Positions 1 to 9,823 of a DNA stretch of 64,000 nt are shown here, piece by piece. Each line of letters begins with the position of its first letter. The first letter of the stretch is position 1. Both the position numbers and the translations under genes were made by a program. This DNA comes from Gemmatimonadota bacterium (GTDB taxonomy: Bacteria; Gemmatimonadota; Gemmatimonadetes; Longimicrobiales; Gaopeijiaceae), in NCBI GenBank assembly GCA_029863525.1, contig JAOTVL010000003.1, positions 1 to 64,000 of the forward strand, written 5' to 3'. The notes below the pieces were generated by a model. It worked only from the letters and a program-made list of their open reading frames with translations, had not been told where the DNA came from and searched no databases.

Positions 1-1326
1 CTCCTTGAGCTCCTGGATCGCGATCGGCGGCAAGAGCCTCGTGAAGAGCAGGAACCAGAAGCCGAACCAGGCGAAGCTCCCGACCATGATCATCATCTCG
101 GTGACCGACGGTCGGTAGATGCCCCACGCGAACGGCTCGTACTCGTGGTGGAGCGAGGTCACCACGATGACGTACCGCTCGAACCACATCCCGATGTTGA
201 CGAAGATCGAGATCACGAAGAGCGCTGGAATCGAGTGGCGCACCCGCTTGAACCAGAGCATGACCGGGACGAAGCCGTTGCAGACGAGCATCGTCCACGT
301 CGCCCACCAATACGTGCCGAAGAGGCGGTTCCAGAAAGCGGTCCGCTCGATCTCCTCACCCGAGTACCAGGCGAGGAAGAACTCCGAGAGGTACGCGTAG
401 AAGACGATCATCGACGTGAAGAGGCAGAGCTTCGCCATCGCGTCGAAGTGCTTGACGGTCAGGTATGCCTCGAGCCCGAAAATCTTCCGGAGCGGCACGG
501 TGAGCGTGATGACCATCGCGACGCCGGAGAAGATGGCGCCGGCCACGAAGTACGGTGCGAAGATGGTGGCGTGCCAGCCCGGGACGATCGCCATGGCGAA
601 GTCCCACGAAACCACGGAGTGCACGGAGAGCACCAGCGGCGTCGCCAGCGCGGCGAGGAAGATGTACGCCTTGCCGAAGTGGTGCCACTGGGTGTCGGTG
701 CCCTGCCAACCGAGCGAGATCACACCGTACAGCTTGCGGCGTAACCCCGTGGCACGGTCACGCGCCGCCGCGAGGTCGGGGATGGTCCCGAGATAGAAGA
801 AGACCGCCGACACCGTGAAGTAGGTGGTGACCGCGAAGACGTCCCAGACCAACGGTGACTTGAAGTTCGGCCACAGGAAGCGGGAGTTCGGATACGGGAT
901 CAGCCAATACGCGTGCCACACGCGGCCGACGTGGATGAGCGGAAAGAGCCCGGCCGTCATGACCGCGAAGACGGTCATCGCTTCGGCCGCGCGGTAGATC
1001 GACTGCCGCCACGGCGCGCGAAAGAGGAACAGAATCGCCGAGATCAGCGTCCCGGAGTGAGCGATACCGACCCAGAAGACGAAGGTCGTGATGTAGACGC
1101 CCCAGCCGACCGGCGACATCAGCCCGCTGACGCCGATCCCCTTGTAGATCTGCCAGAACCAGCCGGTGAGGAACATCCCGACACCGGCCGCCGCCAGCCC
1201 GAAGAGCATCCACCAGCCCTTGCCCGGCGTACCGAGGATCTTGAGGACGTCACGGTTGACGTCGTCGAGGCGGTGGACGTCCGGGTGGGTGAGCGCCCCG
1301 CGCTCCTCTCTCGTTCCGACGGCCAT
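1..1326 (-). CDS. actC: Alternative complex III subunit ActC (NrfD/PsrC-like), 3' end beyond window
   Basis: This is the polytopic membrane subunit of alternative complex III, which oxidises quinol and passes electrons to ActA/ActB and then to the oxidase. The reading frame is open from the ATG at 1326 to the window edge (442 codons), so the C-terminus is missing. The N-terminus begins MAVGTREERGALTHPDVHR, followed by many hydrophobic segments typical of NrfD/PsrC proteins, for example around residues 35-55, 75-97 and 110-130. The start lies one base after the stop of actB, which implies co-translation. The remaining subunits (ActD-F) would lie beyond position 1. The family assignment rests on the hydrophobic pattern and the actA-actB-actC order. 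Confidence 0.88.
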   Translation of the reverse strand, partial: MAVGTREERGALTHPDVHRLDDVNRDVLKILGTPGKGWWMLFGLAAAGVGMFLTGWFWQIYKGIGVSGLMSPVGWGVYITTFVFWVGIAHSGTLISAILFLFRAPWRQSIYRAAEAMTVFAVMTAGLFPLIHVGRVWHAYWLIPYPNSRFLWPNFKSPLVWDVFAVTTYFTVSAVFFYLGTIPDLAAARDRATGLRRKLYGVISLGWQGTDTQWHHFGKAYIFLAALATPLVLSVHSVVSWDFAMAIVPGWHATIFAPYFVAGAIFSGVAMVITLTVPLRKIFGLEAYLTVKHFDAMAKLCLFTSMIVFYAYLSEFFLAWYSGEEIERTAFWNRLFGTYWWATWTMLVCNGFVPVMLWFKRVRHSIPALFVISIFVNIGMWFERYVIVVTSLHHEYEPFAWGIYRPSVTEMMIMVGSFAWFGFWFLLFTRLLPPIAIQELKE

Positions 1327-1327
1327 C

Positions 1328-4300
1328 CTAATGCCCTCCGGAGACTTCGTGGAAGGTGACCTTCTTCAGGTAATGCACGGCGGGCTGGGTGTTGATGAAC
1401 TCGTCGAGCACCTTGTACGTGCGCTCGTTGTCGATCGCCACGGATACCGCCGACTCCGGGTCGCGGAGATTGCCGAACACGATGGCCTCGGCGGGGCACG
1501 TCTGCTGACACGCAGTGACGATCTCGCCGTCCCGGACCGGGCGCCCTTCCTCGAGCGCCGCCCTGTTCTCCGCGTCGCGGACGCGCTGCATGCAGAAGGA
1601 GCACTTCTCCATGACGCCGTTGCCGCGGACCGTCACGTCGGGGTTCCACTGCCAATTCATCGGCTCGGGGACGTTCTCGTCCGTGTACCGGTACCAGTTG
1701 AACACGCGGACCTTGTAGGGGCAGTTGTTCGCGCAGTACCGAGTGCCGACGCACCGGTTGTAGACCTGGGCGTTCACGCCCTCGGGCGTGTGGTAGGTGG
1801 CGAAGACGGGGCAAACCGGCTCGCACGGCGCGTTGCCGCAATGCTGGCAGAGCATCGGCAGGAAACGCACGTCGAGCTCGGAGGCGTGCGTCGCGTCCAC
1901 GTGCTCGTAGTAACGCTCGATGCGCATCCAGTTCATGTCACGGCCCATCTGCACCTGCTGCTCGCCGACCCACGGCACGTTGTTCTCGGCCTGGCACGCC
2001 GTCACGCACGCGCTGCACCCGGTGCACTTGTCGAGATCGATCGCCATCCCCCAACGCGGCTGCTCGTGCGACGCCGCGTAGAGGCCGTGGTCGGCGCCCG
2101 GTAGGGGGAACGCGGTCGCCGCTCCGTCCTCTGCCGGCACCGGCTGCACGCCCCCGTATCCTTGCAGCTCTTGGAGCTCCTCGTGGTGCGCTCCCTCCTC
2201 CTCTTCGGCGTGCCCGAGATCGGCGAGCGCGACGGCCGGGGCGATCGGTCGATCGTACTGATCGTTCGAGCCCTCGATCGTCGCGAGGCGACGGCGTGCG
2301 CCCGTCGTCTCGACAGACACGGTCGTCGCCATCGTCACGAACGCGCCCGAGGGCTGCTCGGCGGTCGCCGGCAACAAGGTCATGGCGTTCACGCCGGTCC
2401 CGGTCGCCCAGCGGCCCATGTCGGTGTGCCCGGTACCCATCTGGAGCGCCACGACGTCCTCACGGATGCCCGGGTACGGCCACAGCGGAACGTCAACCGA
2501 ACCGTGCGGGGACGTCACCCTGACGATCTCGCCCTCGCGAAGCCCACGGGCCTCGGCGGTGGCCGGGTTCATCTCCAGCCAGGAGTGCCAGGTGATCTTC
2601 GACACCGGGTCCGGCAGCTCCTGCATCCACGGCGAGTTGGCGAACTCGCCGCCACCGAAACGGGGCGACGGGTAGACCACCAGCGCCAGGTCACCGTCGC
2701 CATCGAGCGCGGGCACGTCGAAGGTGAGCGCCTGATCCGGGGCCCTGAGGGGCGGCGTCGACATACCCGCGCCCATCATCGCCGAATGATCGACGAAGCC
2801 GTCGCGCAGGTGCGACGTCCACATGGTCGCGAAGTCGCCCATCGACGCGTCGTGCATCGCCTCGTGGCGCCCGCGCAGATACTCGTAGAACGTGGCCGCG
2901 CCCATGTCGGCCTCCACGTTCGCCGCAACGGCGAGCAGCACGTCACCGGCCTGCTTCGAATCGAAGTGCGGCACGGGCTGCATGACCGGCTGCAAGATCG
3001 CCATGACACCCGGTCGGGGCATGGCGTCGTCCCACGACTCGAGGAAGTGGCGATCGGGGAGAATCAGGTCTGCCATCGCCGCGGTCTCGTCCATCGCCGA
3101 GGCGAAGGAGACCTTGAAGCGCACCTGCTCGAACGCCTCGCGGAAGCCGGAGGACGGCGGGAGTGAGAACGCAGGGTTCGTACCGTGCACGAGGGCGACG
3201 CCGACCCGACCACCCGCCATCGCGTCGATCGCGTCGGCGATCTCCGAGAACGACGAGGAAGCGGCCGTCGGGCCGTTTCCGACGGTGACCGTCCGGCCGA
3301 CGTCGCCGGCCACGTCGTTGAGAATCAGCACCGCGAGGTTCGCGGCGGTGGCGTTCCGATGGTGCGCGCCGACGCCCGGCCCCATCGCCAGGCTGGGACC
3401 CTCCGCGGCGAACCGGTCGGCCAGCTCGGTGAGGACCTCTTCACTGATCCCCGAGGCTTCCGCCGCCTGCCCGATGCTGTACGAGCGTAGGAGGTTCGCG
3501 TACGGGCCGGAAGCGTTCGCACCCGCGAGATGCGCGGCCATGCCGAGCGCGACGATCGCCTCCGAGCCAGGCCGGATCGGCAGCCACTCGTCGGCGTTGA
3601 GGCCGGTGGTCGAGAGGCGGGCGCCGAGGTAGACGAAGCGTCCCTTGGTCGCCGCTTCCTCGCCGTGTCCTTCGACGGCGCTCATACGCGCCAGCCCCCG
3701 ATTGTGAGCGACCGGCGACGACCCCGTGTCGATGAAGTCCGAGCCGAAGGAGAGCAGCAGGCGGGCCGCTCCGATGTCGTAGTGCGGCAACTGGTCGACA
3801 CCGTATGCGATGCGGGTCGCTTCGCGCAGCGGCGCATCGGACACCGCATCGTGATGCACACGGGTCCCGCCGACGGCTCCCACGAAACGATCGACCAGAT
3901 CGTTCATGGTCGGGCCCATCTGGGCCCCGATGAACATGACGTTCCCAGAGATCCCGATCCGCGCGGCGAGCAGCTGCTCCGCTTCCTCCCAAGTACCTTG
4001 CCGGAACTCGTCTCCCTCACGAATCATCGGGCCGTGGAAGCGGTCCGGATTGTAGAGGTGCTGCAGCGTCGAGTGCCCCCTCACGCACAGCCCCCCCTGA
4101 GAGACGGGGTGGGACGGATTGCCTTCGACTTTGACCGCTCTACCCTCGCGCGTGCGCACCCACATTCCGCACTCGGCCGAACATCCCCGGCACGTCGTGG
4201 CGTACCAGGTGGCGACGCCGGGCGTGATCTCCTCGGGATGAACCACGTAAGGAAGGAGGCGCTCGACTTCTCCCGGGCCACAGCCCGCGACGGTGGCGCT

Positions 4301-4372
4301 CGCGCCACCGACACCGAGGACCTTGAGGAAGTCGCGCCGCTTCAGGCCGTCGGTCTTGATGCCGTCAGTCAT
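1328..4372 (-). CDS. actB: Alternative complex III iron-sulfur subunit ActB (Tat-exported molybdopterin-oxidoreductase-like)
   Basis: This 1014-residue protein is the large periplasmic subunit that carries electrons from quinol oxidation. It has a Tat signal with RRDFLKV at 12-18 followed by a hydrophobic stretch and VAGC at 28-31, so it may be lipid-anchored. The first ~700 residues resemble molybdopterin oxidoreductases, with an early CRGCSAEC cluster. The C-terminal third is a multi-cluster ferredoxin region with CTGCSACVTAC, CQHCGNAPCEPVCP, CVGTRYCANNCP and CSFC/CQQTCP groups. The length suits the fused ActB1-ActB2 form. It sits between actA (15 bp upstream) and actC (1 bp downstream). 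In this family the molybdopterin site is known to be empty. Confidence 0.93.
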   Translation of the reverse strand: MTDGIKTDGLKRRDFLKVLGVGGASATVAGCGPGEVERLLPYVVHPEEITPGVATWYATTCRGCSAECGMWVRTREGRAVKVEGNPSHPVSQGGLCVRGHSTLQHLYNPDRFHGPMIREGDEFRQGTWEEAEQLLAARIGISGNVMFIGAQMGPTMNDLVDRFVGAVGGTRVHHDAVSDAPLREATRIAYGVDQLPHYDIGAARLLLSFGSDFIDTGSSPVAHNRGLARMSAVEGHGEEAATKGRFVYLGARLSTTGLNADEWLPIRPGSEAIVALGMAAHLAGANASGPYANLLRSYSIGQAAEASGISEEVLTELADRFAAEGPSLAMGPGVGAHHRNATAANLAVLILNDVAGDVGRTVTVGNGPTAASSSFSEIADAIDAMAGGRVGVALVHGTNPAFSLPPSSGFREAFEQVRFKVSFASAMDETAAMADLILPDRHFLESWDDAMPRPGVMAILQPVMQPVPHFDSKQAGDVLLAVAANVEADMGAATFYEYLRGRHEAMHDASMGDFATMWTSHLRDGFVDHSAMMGAGMSTPPLRAPDQALTFDVPALDGDGDLALVVYPSPRFGGGEFANSPWMQELPDPVSKITWHSWLEMNPATAEARGLREGEIVRVTSPHGSVDVPLWPYPGIREDVVALQMGTGHTDMGRWATGTGVNAMTLLPATAEQPSGAFVTMATTVSVETTGARRRLATIEGSNDQYDRPIAPAVALADLGHAEEEEGAHHEELQELQGYGGVQPVPAEDGAATAFPLPGADHGLYAASHEQPRWGMAIDLDKCTGCSACVTACQAENNVPWVGEQQVQMGRDMNWMRIERYYEHVDATHASELDVRFLPMLCQHCGNAPCEPVCPVFATYHTPEGVNAQVYNRCVGTRYCANNCPYKVRVFNWYRYTDENVPEPMNWQWNPDVTVRGNGVMEKCSFCMQRVRDAENRAALEEGRPVRDGEIVTACQQTCPAEAIVFGNLRDPESAVSVAIDNERTYKVLDEFINTQPAVHYLKKVTFHEVSGGH

Positions 4373-4387
4373 CTGTTTGTCCTCGGC

Positions 4388-4960
4388 CTAGTAGTGGCAG
4401 ACCGAGCAGTCGACCGACGCCTGGGCCTCGCCCGTGACCGGATCCGGCTGACGGTGACATTCGATGCACCAGCCCATGTTGTTGCCACCCCATGCCGGGT
4501 CGCGTTCGACGAGCACGCCCATGGTCTGCACCTCGCCATGACACTGCTGGCACTCGAGGCCCGCGTTGACGTGCCGCATGTGCGGGAAGTGGGCGTGATC
4601 GGAGATCTTATAGATACGGCGCCACGGGATCGGCTCTCCGCGCTCCCAATAGCCTCGGAGCCTCGCGATCTCGGTCTGGGCCTGTTCGGTCTGTCCCGCG
4701 ACGACCTGATGGCAACCCCAGCACGACGCCACCGACGGGATGCCCGCATCGACCGAACGCTCCGCCGAGAAATGGCAGTACTGGCAGTTCATGTTGTTCT
4801 GGCCGGGCTCGGCGCCTGCGTGCTGATTGTGCAGGAAGCCGATCGGCTGCCCAGTTTCGGCCGCGGCCTCGGCGCCTTCCGTGTCACCACCCTGAACGAA
4901 GGCCAGGGCCCCCAAGGCGAACACGCCGGCGAGACCGCCGATCAGCCAGTGCGTCTTCAT
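4388..4960 (-). CDS. actA: Alternative complex III pentaheme cytochrome c subunit ActA
   Basis: This 190-residue membrane-anchored multiheme cytochrome is the electron exit subunit of alternative complex III. An N-terminal hydrophobic anchor spans about residues 5-22. Five CxxCH heme sites begin at Cys59 (CQYCH), Cys80 (CWGCH), Cys137 (CQQCH), Cys165 (CIECH) and Cys185 (CSVCH). Spaced histidines that could serve as distal ligands occur at H44, H47 and H122-H130. Five hemes is the usual count for ActA. It is the first gene of the minus-strand operon actA-actB-actC and is divergent from the MoxR operon, with 253 bp of shared upstream DNA. Confidence 0.93.
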   Translation of the reverse strand: MKTHWLIGGLAGVFALGALAFVQGGDTEGAEAAAETGQPIGFLHNQHAGAEPGQNNMNCQYCHFSAERSVDAGIPSVASCWGCHQVVAGQTEQAQTEIARLRGYWERGEPIPWRRIYKISDHAHFPHMRHVNAGLECQQCHGEVQTMGVLVERDPAWGGNNMGWCIECHRQPDPVTGEAQASVDCSVCHY

Positions 4961-5213
4961 TCGAAGCTGCTGCTCCTTCGCGCATCGGATACGCCCGAGT
5001 ACGCGGGCGCAAGGCAGGGTTTTCCGCGTCGCACAACGCTTGTGAAAAACGGAACAAGCCCCGGAAACGGACTGAACCTACCCGATCGCGCCGGTTCAGG
5101 TCAAGGCGCGAATAAGCCGATTCTCCTGGCATGGGCGGCCGGATTCCAGAACCTTTTGAAGAGGGCCGGTGTTATACTTTTTCGCCTTCGACGAACCCGG
5201 ATGAGGCGGCTCA

Positions 5214-6197
5214 TTGTCCGACACGACAACTGCCACGCCGACGAGGGAATCACGCGCCTCGCTGGAGTTGCTCGACCACCTCGTCCAGGAGGTCGAGACC
5301 GTCTTCCACGGAAAGAGGGAAGTGGTTCGGCTCGCGGTCGCTGCACTGCTCGCTCGCGGGCACATCCTGTTCGAGGATGTGCCCGGTGTAGGAAAGACCA
5401 CTCTATCGCACGCACTCGCGAAGACGTTGGGTCTCGGCTTCCGCCGCATTCAATTCACGTCCGATCTACTGCCGTCGGACGTCCTCGGCGTCTCCGTCTA
5501 CAACCCGAGGACGACCGATTTCGAGATCCGAAAGGGCCCGATTTTCACCAATGTCGTCGTAGCCGACGAGATCAATCGTGCGCCCCCTCGCACGCAGAGT
5601 GGCCTCCTCGAGGCGATGCAGGACGACCGCGTCACGATCGATGACCAGACCTTCGAGCTGCCTCAGCCGTTCCTCGTCATGGCGACGCAGAATCCGCTCG
5701 AGCACCACGGAACGTATCCGCTTCCCGAGAGCCAGCTCGATCGTTTTCTGATGCGCATCACGATCGGCTACCCCGACGGAGAGGCCGAACGACGCATCCT
5801 GACGGAGTCGAGATCCTTGGAGCCGACGGTCGACCGGCTTCAGACGGTCCTTTCGCCCAAGCAGGTCCTGGCGCTCCAGGACCGGATCGAGGAGGTGGAC
5901 GTCGACCCGGCCATCCTCGACTACCTGATGGCGATCGTGGAGCGTACGCGCACGACACCGAAGCTGCGCATGGGCGTGAGCCCTCGGGGAAACATCGCCG
6001 TGTATCGTGCGGCTCGGGCCTTCGCCCTGACGAGCGGCCGCACGTACCTCGTGCCTGACGACGTCCGGGACCTGATCATTCCTTGCCTGGCGCACCGAAT
6101 CCTGCCCGCGGGCGCGTCGGGGACGACCTTCGACACGCACGACGAGGCCGCGACCATTCTCGAAGGGATTCTCGAAGAGGTCGAGGCTCCGCTCTGA
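5214..6197 (+). CDS. MoxR-family AAA+ ATPase
   Basis: This 327-residue MoxR AAA+ ATPase is thought to act as a chaperone with DUF58/VWA partners in maturing cell-envelope proteins. It has Walker A VPGVGKTT at 56-63, Walker B with VADEINRA and acidic residues at 118-119, and sensor 1 near MATQNPLEHHGTYPLPESQ, a MoxR hallmark, followed by LDRF. The start is TTG at 5214, because no in-frame ATG or GTG gives a better N-terminus. A weak -10-like TATACT lies at 5173-5178. The stop overlaps the ATG of the DUF58 gene by one base (TGATG), so the two are coupled. Confidence 0.93.
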   Translation: MSDTTTATPTRESRASLELLDHLVQEVETVFHGKREVVRLAVAALLARGHILFEDVPGVGKTTLSHALAKTLGLGFRRIQFTSDLLPSDVLGVSVYNPRTTDFEIRKGPIFTNVVVADEINRAPPRTQSGLLEAMQDDRVTIDDQTFELPQPFLVMATQNPLEHHGTYPLPESQLDRFLMRITIGYPDGEAERRILTESRSLEPTVDRLQTVLSPKQVLALQDRIEEVDVDPAILDYLMAIVERTRTTPKLRMGVSPRGNIAVYRAARAFALTSGRTYLVPDDVRDLIIPCLAHRILPAGASGTTFDTHDEAATILEGILEEVEAPL

Positions 6198-7339
6198 TGG
6201 AGCCCGCGGCCAGCGTGGCCGCGCACGACCGGCGCGGACGAGACGGCTGGGCGGTACTCCCACTCCGCCTCTGGACGGGGATCCGCGAAGGGTGGGCCCG
6301 GGTGCGAGCCTGGAGGCGCATCCACTTCACTTCCGGCGGTCTCGTCTTCACCACGGGCACGATGGCGGTGGGGTTCGCGGCGATGAACACGGGCAACAAT
6401 CTGCTTTACCTGTTGCTGGGATCCATGCTGGGCTTCATCGCCGTGAGCGGCTGGCTCTCCGAGCAGACCATTCGAGGACTCCGGGTAGAGCGCCGCGGCC
6501 CGCGCTCGGTCACGGTCGGCCACGATCTCCGCCTCTTCTACGAGGTGACGAACCAGAAGACGCGGCTTCCGTCCATGGCGATCGAGATCTCGGAGTCCGG
6601 CCTCCCCGAGAAGGCCTTCCTCGCGCACGTGCCACCGGGTGGGCACGCGACGGTACGGTCGGTGAACAGCTTCGTGCGCCGGGGCATCTATCCGCTCGGC
6701 ACCGTCACGCTTTCCACGGGCTTTCCGTTCGGTCTCTTCAAGAAGGAGCGGGACGTGCAGATCCCGGGTGAGATCGTCGTTTGGCCACGGACCGATCGCC
6801 GGGTGCGCGAGCCGAGCCCAGGGGCGGGGCGAGTACCTCGGGTCGGGATCAACGCGCGCGGAGCGTCCGGTGCGCGCGGCGAGTATCGCAGTCTACGCGC
6901 GTATCGGATCGGGGACGATTCGCGCGACATCCACTGGAAATCGTCCGCTCGACTCCGCGAGCCGGTTCTACGGCAGTACGAGCGCGACGGAGCCGAAACG
7001 CGTTGGATCTGCCTCGACGCTCGGGGTGAGCCCGGAGACGCGGCGGAGGTCGCCATCGAGGTCGCGGCGGCGCTCGCGGCACAGGCCGTTTTACAGCACC
7101 GGCCCTTCGCGCTCGTCACGGACACCGAGGTCTTGGAGGCGGGAGACGGAGCCGGGCATTTGGAGCGCGGGCTCGACATGCTCGCGCGCATCGATTTCTC
7201 GCCGGACGCGGCCGCACCGGTCCCGCCCGTCGATCCGAACGTGTGTGTCCTGGTGTCGATCGACGGTCGGCGCGGGTTCGGCGACCTGATGGTGGTCGGG
7301 CGAGGGGCGACCCTCGACTACTCGGAGGCGGCCGGGTGA
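6197..7339 (+). CDS. DUF58 domain-containing membrane protein
   Basis: This 380-residue DUF58 protein is the usual partner of MoxR ATPases. Two adjacent hydrophobic segments near residues 55-95 anchor it, and the soluble part carries the DUF58 signature GEYRSLRAYRIGDDSRDIHWK around residues 230-252. The ATG at 6197 overlaps the moxR stop; an upstream in-frame ATG at 6083 lies inside moxR and is not used here. The gene ends inside the GTG start of the transglutaminase gene. MoxR-DUF58-TgpA is a recurring module; its substrate is not known. Confidence 0.9.
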   Translation: MEPAASVAAHDRRGRDGWAVLPLRLWTGIREGWARVRAWRRIHFTSGGLVFTTGTMAVGFAAMNTGNNLLYLLLGSMLGFIAVSGWLSEQTIRGLRVERRGPRSVTVGHDLRLFYEVTNQKTRLPSMAIEISESGLPEKAFLAHVPPGGHATVRSVNSFVRRGIYPLGTVTLSTGFPFGLFKKERDVQIPGEIVVWPRTDRRVREPSPGAGRVPRVGINARGASGARGEYRSLRAYRIGDDSRDIHWKSSARLREPVLRQYERDGAETRWICLDARGEPGDAAEVAIEVAAALAAQAVLQHRPFALVTDTEVLEAGDGAGHLERGLDMLARIDFSPDAAAPVPPVDPNVCVLVSIDGRRGFGDLMVVGRGATLDYSEAAG

Positions 7340-9354
7340 ACCTCCGCCTGCTCCATCGCCGCCTCGTCGTGCTCATGGGTCTCGCGGGACTCCTCGCGTT
7401 CGCCGGGGGCGCGGGGTTCGAGTGGTTTTCGACGCTCCTCGCCACGGGCGCGCTGGTTGCGGCCCTCTTCTGGCATCCGGATCCGGAGCTCTCCACGCGA
7501 CTCGAGCGTCTCTGGCTGCCGCTCGCCACGCTCCTGGTCCTCCGGGCGCTCTTCCACTTCGTGATCCTGCGGGACGACATCGTCATTCCCGTCGTCGACC
7601 TCTTGCTCCTCCTGCTCTCGGCCGAGGCGCTCCGCTCGCTCGACGCGCCGAACGACCTGCGCCTCTATGCGCTGTCTTTCGCGCTCATACTGGCGTCGAC
7701 CGCGTACCGACCCGGTATCCTCTTCCTCGTCGCCTTCGTCTCGTACGTGGCGCTCGCCACCCTCGCCCTCATGGTCGGACACCTCAGGCGTCAGAGCGAG
7801 CGGTACGAGATCAAGAACGTGCCGCTCGGCCGATCGCTCCTGGCCACGACTGGCGCGCTCTCGGGCGTGATCATTCTCGTGGCGCTCTTCGTCTTCGTGA
7901 CGTTCCCAAGAGTGTCCCAGGGTTGGGCAGGCCGCGGTGACACGCCGGCGAGCTCGATCGCCGGCTTCAGCGATCAGGTCTCGATCGGCGAGCACGGATC
8001 GACCATCCTCGCCAATCCCGAGATCGTGCTGCGTGTGGAGTTCCCCGACAGTCAGCCACCGAACGTCGGAGGGCTCCACTGGCGCGGGCGCTCGTACGAC
8101 CGGTTCGATGGCGTCCGGTGGACCCGGTCGGGGAACCTCCCTCCGTCGGCCGCGCCCTCGTCGTGGTACCGGGATCGGTGGGGTGGAGAGATCGTCGAGC
8201 AGAGGATCTTCGGCTCGGCGCTCGACACGAGGGTCCTCTTCGCGCTCCACCCGGCGCTCGAGATCGATTCGAACAATGGCATCCAGCCCTTGTTCGACAA
8301 CGCCGGCGACTTCGTGTACTGGGGCTCCGGCGCGCCGGCGTACACAGCGTACTCGCGAGCGACGCGACCTCCGGCCGACGACCTGCGGACGCCCGGACGT
8401 GGGTACCGGCCTTCGGAGGAGCACTTCCTCCAGCTCCCCCGCAGGCTCGACCCCCGGATTCCGGCGCTCGCCGATTCGCTCACCGCGGGCCTGGACAACC
8501 GCTACGACCAAGCGCTCGCGATTCAGCGCTGGCTGCAGTCCTTCACCTACACGCGGCAGCTGCCCGCGACCGCACGCGAGACGACGCTGCAGCACTTCCT
8601 CTTCGAACGTCGGGCGGGTCACTGCGAATACTTCAGCACCGCCATGGTGGTCATGCTCCGCTCGCTCGGGATCGAAGCGCGCAACGTGAACGGATTCCTC
8701 GGCGGTCAGTGGAACGACTTCGGGAATTATCTCGTGGTGACCCAGAACGAAGCCCATTCCTGGGTCGAAGCGTGGTTCCCCGGCTACGGCTGGATCACCT
8801 TCGATCCGACGCCCGCGGGCGTCGGGACGGCGGAAGCGGTGTCGTCCTGGTTCTGGCCGGGACGCATCCTCTTCGACGGGATTCAGCACCGCTGGAACAA
8901 GTGGGTGCTCGACTACAGTGTCGACGACCAGTTCGACATCTTCGCCGGGCTCCTCGGAACGCGGACCGTCGAAGAGGTGATCTCGTCGGCAGGGGACGCC
9001 ACCGAGCCGGCCGGTCCGAGCCCTTGGATCGCGCTCGCGTTCCTGCTCTTGGCCGCGGCCGGCCTGTATTGGGCCCGCGGCGGCGGCCCGGACTTCGACC
9101 CGTGGACACGCATGTACCTGCAGCTTCGTACCGCGTCCGCCCGCGCGGGCATCGGTGGGAGTCCCGGCGTGACCCCGCTCGCGCTCGTGCGGAGGATCTC
9201 CGAGGAGGGCGGCCCGGCGGCGGCTCCCGCCTCGCGGGTGGTCGACCTGTACCTGAGAGCTCGTTACGGAAGCGAGGAGCTCGGCGAATCGGACCTTCGT
9301 GAGATGAGAGAGGCGCTCTCGGCGGCACGGCGCTTGCTGCACTCCAAGCCGTGA
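7336..9354 (+). CDS. TgpA-like membrane transglutaminase (DUF3488 plus transglutaminase core)
   Basis: This 672-residue inner-membrane protein has an N-terminal block of hydrophobic helices (roughly residues 10-190), a periplasmic transglutaminase-like domain and a C-terminal hydrophobic segment near residues 555-575. The cysteine-protease-like triad is visible as Cys430 (RAGHCEYFS), His474 (AHSWVEAWFPGYGW) and Asp490 (TFDPTPAG). The GTG at 7336 overlaps the DUF58 stop by 4 bp. A much longer in-frame extension upstream falls inside the DUF58 gene and is rejected. Envelope protein processing is inferred from the family. Confidence 0.92.
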   Translation: MNLRLLHRRLVVLMGLAGLLAFAGGAGFEWFSTLLATGALVAALFWHPDPELSTRLERLWLPLATLLVLRALFHFVILRDDIVIPVVDLLLLLLSAEALRSLDAPNDLRLYALSFALILASTAYRPGILFLVAFVSYVALATLALMVGHLRRQSERYEIKNVPLGRSLLATTGALSGVIILVALFVFVTFPRVSQGWAGRGDTPASSIAGFSDQVSIGEHGSTILANPEIVLRVEFPDSQPPNVGGLHWRGRSYDRFDGVRWTRSGNLPPSAAPSSWYRDRWGGEIVEQRIFGSALDTRVLFALHPALEIDSNNGIQPLFDNAGDFVYWGSGAPAYTAYSRATRPPADDLRTPGRGYRPSEEHFLQLPRRLDPRIPALADSLTAGLDNRYDQALAIQRWLQSFTYTRQLPATARETTLQHFLFERRAGHCEYFSTAMVVMLRSLGIEARNVNGFLGGQWNDFGNYLVVTQNEAHSWVEAWFPGYGWITFDPTPAGVGTAEAVSSWFWPGRILFDGIQHRWNKWVLDYSVDDQFDIFAGLLGTRTVEEVISSAGDATEPAGPSPWIALAFLLLAAAGLYWARGGGPDFDPWTRMYLQLRTASARAGIGGSPGVTPLALVRRISEEGGPAAAPASRVVDLYLRARYGSEELGESDLREMREALSAARRLLHSKP

Positions 9355-9385
9355 CGAGCGCCCCCCGAACTTCTATCGTCCTGAT

Positions 9386-9682
9386 ATGAGCCTGTCCCGA
9401 CGCGCCCACGAATCAGAGCCCGGCCTCCACATCGCGACGATCGCGCACGAAGGTCTACTCTGGGACGCCTACCTCGAGTTCGACGACGACCCGCGACGCC
9501 CGAGGAGCTTCCGGGCCAAGCTGCGCTTCGAGCCACCCACCGGCCAGGAAGGCCCTCCGGGTGCCGAGACCACGGTCATCATCATCGAAGACAGCTACGA
9601 AGAGGCCGTCGCCAAGGCCCGCCGCTTCGACAACCGCGAGCTCCAAGCGCTGCTGCGGTCCGCACTACCCGAAGAGGAGTAG
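9386..9682 (+). CDS. Conserved hypothetical protein, 98 aa
   Basis: I do not recognise a named family. The 98-residue protein is acidic and soluble, with no signal peptide or membrane segment. It has a beta-rich look in the first half (GLHIATIAHEGLLWDAYLEF) and a helical C-terminus (EEAVAKARRFDNRELQALL). Codon use matches neighbouring genes. It lies 31 bp after the transglutaminase gene on the same strand and could be the last gene of that operon. No function is assigned. Confidence 0.7.
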   Translation: MSLSRRAHESEPGLHIATIAHEGLLWDAYLEFDDDPRRPRSFRAKLRFEPPTGQEGPPGAETTVIIIEDSYEEAVAKARRFDNRELQALLRSALPEEE

Positions 9683-9823
9683 CGCCGGACGGTAGGAGGC
9701 GCCGGCTCGAGGCCACCGCAGGTTGGCCGCACGAGCCCCGCGGTGTCGCCGACGCGGAGCAGTGGACGATGCCGAAGCCCGCGAACTAGCCGACGCAGGA
9801 GGCGCGAGGCGCGAGGCGCTCGA

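Noticed and set aside
7318-9342. 674-codon minus-strand open frame
   Set aside because: It is opposite the transglutaminase gene with its clear catalytic triad; composition is that of an antisense shadow.
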